A stretch of 64,000 nt of DNA from Streptomyces cellostaticus (GTDB taxonomy: Bacteria; Actinomycetota; Actinomycetes; Streptomycetales; Streptomycetaceae): contig NZ_KQ948027.1 of assembly GCF_001513965.1 (NCBI RefSeq), positions 190,992-254,991 on the forward strand, given 5' to 3'. The notes beneath the pieces were generated by a model. The model had not been told where the DNA came from and did no database searches. It saw nothing but the letters and a program-made list of their open reading frames with translations. This document shows, in pieces, positions 24,043-31,734 of this stretch (positions within the stretch are counted from its first letter, which is position 1; each line of letters opens with the position of its first letter). The translations under genes were made by a program, and so were the position numbers.

Positions 24043-25406
24043 TTCTGGATCACATGGTTGTCGGTGACGTCCTTGAGCGTGGCGTCGTAGCCGCTCGCCG
24101 CCTTCTCGGCGGACTGGTCACCGGTGGTCACGCCCTCCATGGCCTCCTGGATGGCGGTCGACACCTTCGGGTACGCGGGGTAGGCGGGCCGGTAGTGCGT
24201 ACTGGCGACCAGATCGGTGAAGAACTTGATGCCGGGCTGGGCGGTGGCATAGGCGGGGTCTGCCGCCACGTCCTTCCGTACGGCGATCCCGGAGTTGGCG
24301 ATATACCACTTCCGGGCGTTGTCCTTCGTCTGCATGGTCCTGATGAAGTCGAAGGCGAGGTCGGGGTGGGCCGCCTTGGCCGGGACGGACCAGGTCCAGC
24401 CGCCGGACATGCTGACCTTGCCCGGGGCCTGGCCGTGCTGGGTGGGCATGTAGGCCAGCCCGAGCTGCTTGGACCAGTCCTTCCACTCGTGCCCGCTGCC
24501 CGACAGCCAGTCCTGCGGCAGCCAGGAGCCGTCGAGGTCGATGCCGAGCTTGCCCTTCGGGAGCAGTTCGCCGCGGATGGCGGTGCTGAAGTTGGGGTCG
24601 AGGGCGTCGGAGACGTCCGGGCCGAGCTTCTCCCGGTAGACGGTCTCCACGAAGGAGAGGGAGTCCTTGAAGGCCTGGCTCCCGCTGACCCACTTCTTGG
24701 TGGCGGCGTCGTAGAGCGGGTCCGTCCTCCCGTCGTTCGTGCCGTACAGCAGCATCTCGAAGCCCTGCATGGTGGCGCCCTCGCCGACGGGTTTGCCGGT
24801 GTAGACGTTCAGGGGGGTGACGCCGGGGACCTTCTGCTTGATGGTCCGGGCGGCGGCGAGGATGTCGTCCCAGGTCCTGGGCTGCCAGTCGGCGGGCAGA
24901 CCGGCCTTCTCGAAGACGCGCCTGTCGAACCACAGGCCCCGGGTGTCGGTGCCGTCCGGGACGCCGTACGTCTTCCCGTCCTCGCCCTTCGCGGCGTTCT
25001 TGGCGGTGTCGATGAACTGCTGCCAGTCCGGCCACTTGGCGAGATACGGGTCGAGGGGCTTCAAGTACCCGCTCGTGATGTCCGAGTTGATCAGGAAGGT
25101 GTCCTCGTAGACCAGGTCCGGGGCGGTCCTGGGAGAGCGGAGCATCTGCTGGAGCTTGGTGTAGTACTCCGAGTCCGGGGCCTTGATGGGGACGAGCTCC
25201 ACCTTCTTGCCGGGGTACTTCTTCTCGAACTGCTTCTTGATGCCGGCGAGGTAGCTGTCCATCACCTTGACGGAGTTGTCGGTCGACTCCTTGTAGGAGA
25301 CCTTGAGGGTGTTCGGACTGCTGCCGGAGCCGTTGCCGCAGGCGGTGAGGGTCGTTGCGGCGAGAGTGAGGGCGACGAGCGTGGCGGCGGTGGGGCGCAC
25401 GGGCAT
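24039..25406 (-). CDS. Extracellular sugar-binding lipoprotein
   Basis: A 455-residue solute-binding lipoprotein. The start MPVRPTAATLVALTLAATTL at ATG 25406 has AGGAGG five bases upstream; the longer reading is unsupported. Lipobox LTAC gives a lipidated Cys at about residue 23. The body is a family 1 extracellular binding protein (YEDTFLINSDITSGYLKPLD, SMSGGWTWSVPAKAAHPDLA). It captures the sugar for the two downstream permeases. A dre-like site at 25472-25487 suggests DasR-type control. Confidence 0.9.
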   Translation of the reverse strand: MPVRPTAATLVALTLAATTLTACGNGSGSSPNTLKVSYKESTDNSVKVMDSYLAGIKKQFEKKYPGKKVELVPIKAPDSEYYTKLQQMLRSPRTAPDLVYEDTFLINSDITSGYLKPLDPYLAKWPDWQQFIDTAKNAAKGEDGKTYGVPDGTDTRGLWFDRRVFEKAGLPADWQPRTWDDILAAARTIKQKVPGVTPLNVYTGKPVGEGATMQGFEMLLYGTNDGRTDPLYDAATKKWVSGSQAFKDSLSFVETVYREKLGPDVSDALDPNFSTAIRGELLPKGKLGIDLDGSWLPQDWLSGSGHEWKDWSKQLGLAYMPTQHGQAPGKVSMSGGWTWSVPAKAAHPDLAFDFIRTMQTKDNARKWYIANSGIAVRKDVAADPAYATAQPGIKFFTDLVASTHYRPAYPAYPKVSTAIQEAMEGVTTGDQSAEKAASGYDATLKDVTDNHVIQK

Positions 25407-25471
25407 GACCTCCTGCGGGCGCACTTCGTTGTGGCGTGGCGTGGAGATGGCTGCCGTGTGAACGTAGGAGG

Positions 25472-25487
25472 AGTGGTCTAGTCAGGT
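25472..25487. promoter_or_regulatory. DasR-like (dre) site upstream of the sugar ABC operon
   Basis: AGTGGTCTAGTCAGGT matches the recalled dre pattern A(C/G)TGGTCTAGACCA(G/C)T at 13 of 16 positions. The left half is perfect and the right half degenerate. It overlaps the last codons of the NB-ARC gene and lies 66 bp before the binding-protein ATG. Confidence 0.5.
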
Positions 25488-27557
25488 CAATGAGTCTGCG
25501 CGGGATTGAGCGCTTGCGGCTTTGTCCGGGGCTTCGGCTCGGGTGAAGGCTTCGGCGGCTTGAAGATAGGCGGTGCGGGCTTCGGCGGGACGCTGGGCAT
25601 CCTGATGGGCGTTGGCCAGGTTTTCGAGACTCAGGCCTGCCCCGTACCAGTCCTCGAACTCCCGGCAGATCTCCAGCGACTTGCCGTACGCATCGATCGC
25701 CTCCTGCGCACGGCCCACCTTCCACAGGGCAACGCCGAGATTGTGCCAAGCAGTGCCTACGCGGTGACCGTCCCCGGCGGCCTGGTACAAGTCGCGGGCT
25801 CGCGTGAGGGCGTCGACGGCCTCCTGCGCCCGGCCCTCGTCCAGCAGGGCGCCGCTGAGGTTGTTCAACGCCATGGCCTCGCCGTCGCGTACCCCGTCGG
25901 CCTCATAGAGGACGCGGGCACGGTCGAGGGCGTCGACCGCCTCCGCCAACCGGCCCCGATCCCGCAGAGCGTTCCCCAGGTCATTCGGCGCGTTGGCCTC
26001 AGAGCGGCTGTCACCCGAGACCCGGGACAGGTCACGGGCCCGGGTGAGGGCCTCGATCGCCTCCTCGGCCTGGCCCGTCTCCCGCAGGGCAATGCCAAGG
26101 TATCGGTACGAGGTGGCCTCGTCGCTGTGGTCGCCGATGTGGCATGCGGCCTGCTGGGCGCTCCGGGCGACGGTGACCCAGTCGTCGAAATGGCGCCGCC
26201 ACTCCAGGTATACCGCCAAGTACAACGCCAGCTTCCCTGCCACGGGCGCGTACCGTTCGTCCCGCGCCCATTGCGCGGCCGCCACCAGCCCTGCCCGCTC
26301 CTTGTCCAACCACGCCAACGCCTCCGCTCGCAGCGGCGGTGCCTGCATCCTCGGCATCCACCGCAAGCGGTGGTCGGCCGCCCAGGTGAACACCGCGTAG
26401 TACGCCAGAACTCGCTCCCGCGCCGCCTTCCCCTCCTCCAGCAGCCGCGCGTCTTCGGCCACGACCTGCGCCCCGAACGCTCGCACCAGGTCGTGCAACC
26501 GCCACCGCAGCGCGCGGTTCGCCCCCATGGGCGACACGAGGCTCGCGGCAGCCAGGTCCTCCAGGAGTTCCACGGCCGTCTCCGGCCTCCGGTCGATCAG
26601 CGCGGCCACGGCTTCCGTGCCGATGTCCGGGCCTGGAGCGAACGTGAGCAGGCGCAGGACGCGGGCCTGATCGGGCGGCAGACGGCGGTACGACGTCTCC
26701 AGGACGGCGCGCAGGACGAGCGAACGGCCGTAGAGATCCGTGCAGGGACTGCCGTTGTCAAGGACGGCGGTCGTGTCCCCTGCCTGCTCGATGTCGGTCA
26801 CCAGCGAGGCGATGCCTCTGTGCCGCCGGCGGCGGAGCATCGCGGCGGCGATCTGGAGCGCCAAGGGCAGATGCCCGCAGAGCCGGGCGAGTTCGCACAG
26901 TGCCTCCGGCTCCCGCGCCGGCCGCTCGTCGCGGTCGTCGGCGTCTCGCAGCGCTTGGGTCAGGAGCTCGACGGAGTCGGCGGGGTCCATCGTTTCGAGG
27001 TCGATGAGCCGGACAGGAAGGGCGTCCGGGCGGTCTCGTGACGTGATCAGGACCCGATGGTGATCCGTGCCCGGAAGAAGCGGTACGAACTGCGTGGCGT
27101 CCGAGGCATTGTCCAGGATCAGCAGCGTGCGGTCCTGTCGCTCGGCCAGAAGCCCGCGGTAGGCGTCGTACTGGCGGGCAGGCGTGGACGGCAGTTCCGG
27201 GCCTTGCACGCCGAGCGCGTCCAGCAGCGCCAGGACCGCCTGGTCCGCGGTGACCGGATCGTCGTCGTACCCTCGCAGGTCCACGAAGAGCGTCCCGCCC
27301 GGGAACCAGCCCTTCCCGCACGCCTGGTGTGCCGCCTCCAGCGCCAGAGCGGTCTTGCCGATACCGCCCATGCCGGTGAGCGCCGAGATCAGGATGGGCG
27401 GTGCCGTGTCGTCCGAGGAACGGGCCAGGCAGGGGAGCAGGCGGCGTAGTTCCTCCGTCCGGCCCGTGAAGCCGATGGGCCGGGGTGGCAGCGTGGCACT
27501 GGCGCGGGGGACCGGGCCTTTACCGGTTTCCGGTCTGCTTCCCGATGACGGGCCCAT
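25482..27557 (-). CDS. NLR-like STAND protein, NB-ARC and TPR
   Basis: A 691-residue STAND ATPase. Order: short linker; FTGRTEEL entry motif (about residue 30); Walker A GMGGIGKT (62-69); Walker B-like TLLILDNASD; sensor VLITSRDRP; GLPLA-like HLPLALQIAA; winged-helix LHD (near 352, for the MHD of NB-ARC); then about five TPR units to the end. ATP-driven oligomerisation on ligand sensing is the family behaviour. ATG 27557 lies 38 bases inside the preceding nucleosidase-fold gene in another frame. The frame is open well upstream of that ATG, but the encoded residues there are non-protein-like. An ancestral fusion is possible. Confidence 0.85.
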   Translation of the reverse strand: MGPSSGSRPETGKGPVPRASATLPPRPIGFTGRTEELRRLLPCLARSSDDTAPPILISALTGMGGIGKTALALEAAHQACGKGWFPGGTLFVDLRGYDDDPVTADQAVLALLDALGVQGPELPSTPARQYDAYRGLLAERQDRTLLILDNASDATQFVPLLPGTDHHRVLITSRDRPDALPVRLIDLETMDPADSVELLTQALRDADDRDERPAREPEALCELARLCGHLPLALQIAAAMLRRRRHRGIASLVTDIEQAGDTTAVLDNGSPCTDLYGRSLVLRAVLETSYRRLPPDQARVLRLLTFAPGPDIGTEAVAALIDRRPETAVELLEDLAAASLVSPMGANRALRWRLHDLVRAFGAQVVAEDARLLEEGKAARERVLAYYAVFTWAADHRLRWMPRMQAPPLRAEALAWLDKERAGLVAAAQWARDERYAPVAGKLALYLAVYLEWRRHFDDWVTVARSAQQAACHIGDHSDEATSYRYLGIALRETGQAEEAIEALTRARDLSRVSGDSRSEANAPNDLGNALRDRGRLAEAVDALDRARVLYEADGVRDGEAMALNNLSGALLDEGRAQEAVDALTRARDLYQAAGDGHRVGTAWHNLGVALWKVGRAQEAIDAYGKSLEICREFEDWYGAGLSLENLANAHQDAQRPAEARTAYLQAAEAFTRAEAPDKAASAQSRADSLT

Positions 27558-28368
27558 GGAAGATCCCGCCCCGGAAGTCGATGTGGTCGCCCCCGTACCG
27601 TCCTTGGGGCCCCTCCTCGGAGTCGTCGGAACTCCTGCCCCGGGGCCGGTACTTGTGCAGCGCGGCCACCGCCACCGCTGCCGCCTGTGCAGCCGCCCGT
27701 TGCTGAGAACCGCCCGCGTCGGCCACCGCCTTCTCGGCGTTCGCACGGTCGCTGATGCCCCGTACGACGAGGGCCTCCCGCCCCTCCAGATGTGCCGCGT
27801 GGGCGGCCCCGGACCCCTCCATCTCGAAGGCCGCAGCATCGTTGTAGTGCTCGCGGACATGCCGTGCGATCTCGGACTCGGCGTCGGCGAGGACCACGTC
27901 CCCCGTGGCGATCGGCTTGAAGTGCACCCGTACGTCCGGCATGTCCCGTACCGCCGAACGTGCCGCCTGTACCAGCGCGTTGGAGCCGAACCACGCCTCG
28001 GGGCGCACCAGCAGCCCCTGCGGAGTCTGCTTGCCGCCGTGGATGCCGTACACCTTCGTGCCCACCACGACGTCACCGATTCCGATGTCGTCCTTCAGAC
28101 TGCCGGCGATCCCCACGAAGAGGACGGCCTGAGGCCGCAGCCAGCCGATGAGCGATGAAGTGAGGGCCGCGGTGTTCCTGGCGCCCTCGCCCAGCTCGGC
28201 CGCGGCGACCCGCCACGACGTACCCCGCAGACGCCCCACCTCCACGATGGTCCCGTTGTCGGGGTGGGATCGCTCCTCCCGCTCCTCGATGTGCGCACGC
28301 ACCGCCGCATATTCCAGCGCAAGTGCGGTCAGGACCAGAACAGTGGGCTTCGTCTCCGGCACACTCAT
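27520..28368 (-). CDS. Nucleoside phosphorylase/MTAN-fold protein with C-terminal glycine-rich motif
   Basis: A 282-residue protein. Residues 8-235 are a PNP_UDP/MTA-SAH nucleosidase domain with GIAGSL (87-91), AFEMEGSGAA (180-189) and RGISD (203-207), the substrate-binding and acid residues of the family. A linker precedes the tail HIDFRGGIFHGPVIGKQ (262-278), nearly the same as the N-terminus of the second NB-ARC protein. It should cleave or phosphorolyse a nucleoside, perhaps as the effector of the neighbouring NLR. The start MSVPETKPTV at ATG 28368 is 27 bp from the divergent gene. The stop lies inside the NB-ARC gene. Confidence 0.85.
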   Translation of the reverse strand: MSVPETKPTVLVLTALALEYAAVRAHIEEREERSHPDNGTIVEVGRLRGTSWRVAAAELGEGARNTAALTSSLIGWLRPQAVLFVGIAGSLKDDIGIGDVVVGTKVYGIHGGKQTPQGLLVRPEAWFGSNALVQAARSAVRDMPDVRVHFKPIATGDVVLADAESEIARHVREHYNDAAAFEMEGSGAAHAAHLEGREALVVRGISDRANAEKAVADAGGSQQRAAAQAAAVAVAALHKYRPRGRSSDDSEEGPQGRYGGDHIDFRGGIFHGPVIGKQTGNR

Positions 28369-28395
28369 AAGGTACTGCCGGGGGAAGGGGGCGTA

Positions 28396-28953
28396 GTGGC
28401 GGAACGCGACGTAACGGTGGGGCAGTTGCTGCTCGCCGAGTACCAGACGATCAAGGACGAGCAGAAGACCCGGATCGGGTTCCGGGACAATCTGCTGTAC
28501 GTCACACTCACTGTCGTGGCCGCGGTGATCGCCGCCGCTGCGCAGGCCAAGCAGACGGAGATGCTGCTGGCGTTGCCGCCGGTGTGTGTCGTGCTCGGGT
28601 GGACGTATCTGGTCAACGATCAGAAGATCTCGGCCATCGGAGCCTACGTGCGGCGGGAGCTGGGGCCGCGGCTCGCCACGATGGTGCAGGTGGAGGGGGC
28701 CGAGGTCTTCCGGTGGGAGGTCGCGCATCGGGGAGATGCGCGACGGGTCTCGCGGAAGGTCGTGCAGTGTCTGGTCGACCTGCTTGCGTTCTGTGTCGTG
28801 CCGTTGAGTGCGCTCGTCGTGTACTGGGGCGGGGGCGACACCTCGGCGGGGCTGCTGTTTCTCTCCGTGGCAGAGGCGCTCACGGTGGCGGGCCTGGGGG
28901 TGCACATCGTGCTGTACGCGGTGCCCTTCGGATCGGGGAACGATGCGGGGTGA
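28396..28953 (+). CDS. Four-helix membrane protein coupled to NB-ARC gene
   Basis: A 185-residue protein starting GTG 28396 after GGGGAAGGGGG. The charged N-terminus (LLAEYQTIKDEQKTRIGFRD) precedes hydrophobic segments at about 32-50 and 55-73. A soluble middle (IGAYVRRELGPRLATMVQVE, VFRWEVAHRGDARRVSRK) and segments at about 123-144 and 150-176 follow. Its stop is in GTGA overlap with the NB-ARC/TPR gene, so the two are coupled. I recognise no named domain. As the membrane partner of an NLR-like protein it could anchor it or act as a membrane-disrupting effector; both are inference. Confidence 0.78.
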   Translation: MAERDVTVGQLLLAEYQTIKDEQKTRIGFRDNLLYVTLTVVAAVIAAAAQAKQTEMLLALPPVCVVLGWTYLVNDQKISAIGAYVRRELGPRLATMVQVEGAEVFRWEVAHRGDARRVSRKVVQCLVDLLAFCVVPLSALVVYWGGGDTSAGLLFLSVAEALTVAGLGVHIVLYAVPFGSGNDAG

Positions 28954-31157
28954 ACGACCACATCCACTTCCCGGACGGTGAGTTCAGGGGACCGGTCATC
29001 GGGAAGAAGGTGGAGTACCACCGGCAGGCGCCCGCGCCGACGGCTCTGAACGCGCTGCCCGCGAAGACGGCGGGATTCACCGGCCGGGACGACGAGTTGG
29101 CGCGGTTGCGGGATGCTCTCGACCCGGCGGGTGGCTCCGGCGAGCCGCAGGCCGTGCTCGTCACCGCTGTGTCGGGGCTGGGCGGCATCGGCAAGACCGC
29201 GCTGGCGGTCGAGGCGTCCTATGCCGCCCGGAAGAAAGGGTGGTTCCCGGGTGGGGAGCTCTTCGTGGACCTCCACGGTTACGACGATGCTCCCGTTACC
29301 GCCGACCAGGCGCTCCAGTCGCTGCTCCGGGCGCTCGGAGTCGAACCGAAGCACATCCCGGACACAGCGGACGAGCGGGCGGTGCTCTACCGGTCGACGC
29401 TGGCCGAGCGAGATCCGGTCCTGATCCTGGCTGACAACGCGTCGTCACCGGATCAGGTACGTCCCCTGCTCCCGGGCGGCACACGGCACCGGGTCCTCGT
29501 CACGTCCCGGGATCGTCTCCCCCAGCTCGGCGCCCGGCTCGTGCCCTTGGAGCAGCTCACCCCCGAGGCCTCCTGCGCCCTCCTCGACCGCGCCCTGAGA
29601 ATCGCCGCTCCCGGCGACACTCGCGTCACCGACGATCCCGGGGGAGCCGGGCGGCTTGCGGCCCTGTGCGGGCACCTGCCGCTGGCCTTGCAGATCGCGG
29701 CGGCGCTGTTGGCGGAGGACCCGGATCAGCCGGTGGCAGAACTCGTCGCCGAGCTCGCTGCGTCGCACGACCGCCTCGCCTCCCTCAACGACGGTGAGCG
29801 CAGTGTTCGTGCCGCCTTCGACCTCTCCTACCGTCGCCTTCCCGCGGAACAGGCCCGGTTGCTGTGTCTGCTCGCCCTCGTGCCGGGGCCCGAGGTGAGC
29901 GACGAGGTGGCTGCCGCTCTGGCCGGGTCCGAGGTCCCTCCGCTGCGGGACCTGAGGGCGCTGGCCCGCACCCACCTCGTCGAGCGGGGCAGCGGGCGTG
30001 GACGGTGGCGTATGCATGATCTGGTGCGGGCGTTCGGTTCGGGTGTGGTGGCTCTGGACGCGGGCTTGCGGGAGGAGGGGGAAGCAGCGCGGGAACGGGT
30101 GCTGCGGTTCTACTGCCACTGGGCGTATGCCGCCGACAAGCGGGTGCAGCGGCTGCCGGGGCTGCCGGAGACGGAACAGCTCGCGGACCGCGGGCAGGCC
30201 CTGGCGTGGCTGGACGGGGAGCGGGCGGGGCTGGTGGCGGCGGTGCTGTGGGGGCGGGAGAAGCGGTACGCGGACATGGCGGTGCGGCTTTCGCTGCGTC
30301 TGGCGGTGTATTTCTCGCAGCGGCGGTACTTCGACGACTGGCTCACCGTTGCCCGGGCCGCTCTGGAGGCCGCGCACCTTGCCGGGGACGGTGCCCGAGA
30401 GGCCCACGCGTGGACCAACCTCAGCGTTGTCCTGCTGGAGGCGGGCCACATGGAGGAGGCGATCGAGGTCAGCAGCCGCGCCCGCGACGTGTGCCGGGCC
30501 GCCGGGAATCGCGACGGCGAAGCCTCGGCCCTGAACAGCCTCGGCGTCGCCCTGCTGAGCGTGGGGCAGATCGCGGAGGCGTTCGATGCTCACAGCCGAG
30601 CCTGCGATCTCTTCCAGGCTGTCGGGGACCACGTCAATGAGGCCGTGGCGTTGCACAACATCGGCCATCTCCTGATCATGGCGGGCCGGGCGGAGGAGGC
30701 GATCGAGGTCGTCAGCCGTGCCCGCGACGTGTGCCAGGCCGCCGGGAATCGCCATCGCGAAGCCAGTGCGTGGAGCAGACTCGGCGTCGCCCTGCTCCTG
30801 ACCCTCCGGGGGCAGGAGGCGATCGAGGCGTGCGGCCAGGCCTTGGAGATCTTCCGTGAGTTCGAGGACTGGTACGGATTCGGGGAGGCTCTCGTCACCG
30901 TGGCCTTCGCCCACAAGCAGGCCGACCGCCTCGCCGAGGCCCGTGCCTGCTGGCTGGAGGCCGCCGACGCCTACGCTCATGGCAACGCCCACACCGAAGC
31001 CGCCGAGGCCCGCGCTCTGGCCGACGAGATCACCGCCCCCGCTCCACCCCCCGAACCCACCGATAGACCAACTCCGGCCTCCCCACCTGCCCGTACACCG
31101 GCTTCCGCTCAGCCCGCCCCGCCTCCACCAGATGCTCCAGATACCGCCGGGCCGTAA
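28950..31157 (+). CDS. NLR-like STAND protein with N-terminal glycine-rich motif
   Basis: A 735-residue protein starting GTG 28950. Residues 3-20 (NDHIHFPDGEFRGPVIGKK) resemble the tail of the nucleosidase-fold protein. Then FTGRDDEL (43-50), Walker A GLGGIGKT (76-83), PVLILADN, VLVTSRDRL, HLPLALQIAA and a canonical MHD (near 355) make a complete NB-ARC module. About five TPR units follow, then a proline-rich tail from about 690. The last 128 bp run antisense through the response-regulator gene. It resembles the opposite NB-ARC gene to the end (REFEDWYG) and is its paralogue. Confidence 0.87.
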   Translation: MNDHIHFPDGEFRGPVIGKKVEYHRQAPAPTALNALPAKTAGFTGRDDELARLRDALDPAGGSGEPQAVLVTAVSGLGGIGKTALAVEASYAARKKGWFPGGELFVDLHGYDDAPVTADQALQSLLRALGVEPKHIPDTADERAVLYRSTLAERDPVLILADNASSPDQVRPLLPGGTRHRVLVTSRDRLPQLGARLVPLEQLTPEASCALLDRALRIAAPGDTRVTDDPGGAGRLAALCGHLPLALQIAAALLAEDPDQPVAELVAELAASHDRLASLNDGERSVRAAFDLSYRRLPAEQARLLCLLALVPGPEVSDEVAAALAGSEVPPLRDLRALARTHLVERGSGRGRWRMHDLVRAFGSGVVALDAGLREEGEAARERVLRFYCHWAYAADKRVQRLPGLPETEQLADRGQALAWLDGERAGLVAAVLWGREKRYADMAVRLSLRLAVYFSQRRYFDDWLTVARAALEAAHLAGDGAREAHAWTNLSVVLLEAGHMEEAIEVSSRARDVCRAAGNRDGEASALNSLGVALLSVGQIAEAFDAHSRACDLFQAVGDHVNEAVALHNIGHLLIMAGRAEEAIEVVSRARDVCQAAGNRHREASAWSRLGVALLLTLRGQEAIEACGQALEIFREFEDWYGFGEALVTVAFAHKQADRLAEARACWLEAADAYAHGNAHTEAAEARALADEITAPAPPPEPTDRPTPASPPARTPASAQPAPPPPDAPDTAGP

Positions 31158-31734
31158 TCCGGGAAATCCCCACCGCCTCAGCCACCCCTGCCGCCGTGAG
31201 CCCCTCCGACGCCTCCCGAAGCGTCCCCGTAACCCGCTCCAGCGTCGGCGCGCTCAACCCCTTCGGAAGCGCCGCAGGCCCCGGCGCACGCAGTGAAGCC
31301 AGCGCCCGGTCCACCTCGTCCTGGCCGCTCGCCTCCCCCACCGCCGCATGGAACTCGGCGTACCGCACCAGCCGATCGCGCAGCGTCGCGAAAGTGAACG
31401 GCTTCAGCACGTACTGGACGACCCCCAGGGAGACCCCTTCACGCACCACCGCCAGGTCCCGGGCCGACGTCACCGCTATCACGTCCGCGTGATACCCCGC
31501 TGCCCGCAGCGACCGCGCGAACTGCAGCCCGTGCACATCCGGCAGGTGCAGGTCCAGCAAGAGGAGATCCACGGCCGTACGGTCCAGGATGCGGCGTGCC
31601 TCCGCGCCCGTGTGCGCCTTGCCGACCGGCACGAAGCCCGGCACCCGTCCGACGTACATCACATGCGCGGCGGCCGCCACCGGATCGTCCTCCACCACGA
31701 GGACCCGGATGGGCTGCGCATCAGAACCCGTCAT
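31030..31734 (-). CDS. Response regulator, CitB/DcuR type
   Basis: A 234-residue two-component regulator. The receiver domain (about 9-125) has acidic VVEDD, phosphoacceptor Asp in LLLLDLHLPD and Lys in QYVLKPFTF. The C-terminal helix-turn-helix is GLTAAGVAEAVGISRITARR, as in CitB/DcuR proteins. Its start ATGA overlaps the stop of the kinase gene. The divergent dicarboxylate transporter at 33529 is the obvious target. Its 3' end overlaps the NB-ARC gene by 128 bp on the opposite strand. Confidence 0.92.
   Translation of the reverse strand: MTGSDAQPIRVLVVEDDPVAAAAHVMYVGRVPGFVPVGKAHTGAEARRILDRTAVDLLLLDLHLPDVHGLQFARSLRAAGYHADVIAVTSARDLAVVREGVSLGVVQYVLKPFTFATLRDRLVRYAEFHAAVGEASGQDEVDRALASLRAPGPAALPKGLSAPTLERVTGTLREASEGLTAAGVAEAVGISRITARRYLEHLVEAGRAERKPVYGQVGRPELVYRWVRGVERGR

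Noticed and set aside
25500..26500. Repeated DNA in the TPR regions
   Set aside because: The periodicity is at protein level (34-residue TPR units) and not at DNA level.
27515..27560. Programmed ribosomal frameshift joining nucleosidase and NB-ARC
   Set aside because: No slippery heptamer or favourable +1 site at the TAA; a split or mutated fusion is more likely, so it is kept only as a question.
27558..28076. N-terminal extension of the NB-ARC gene to 864 codons
   Set aside because: The extension is the nucleosidase gene read in another frame and is arginine/serine-rich nonsense; ATG 27557 is used instead.
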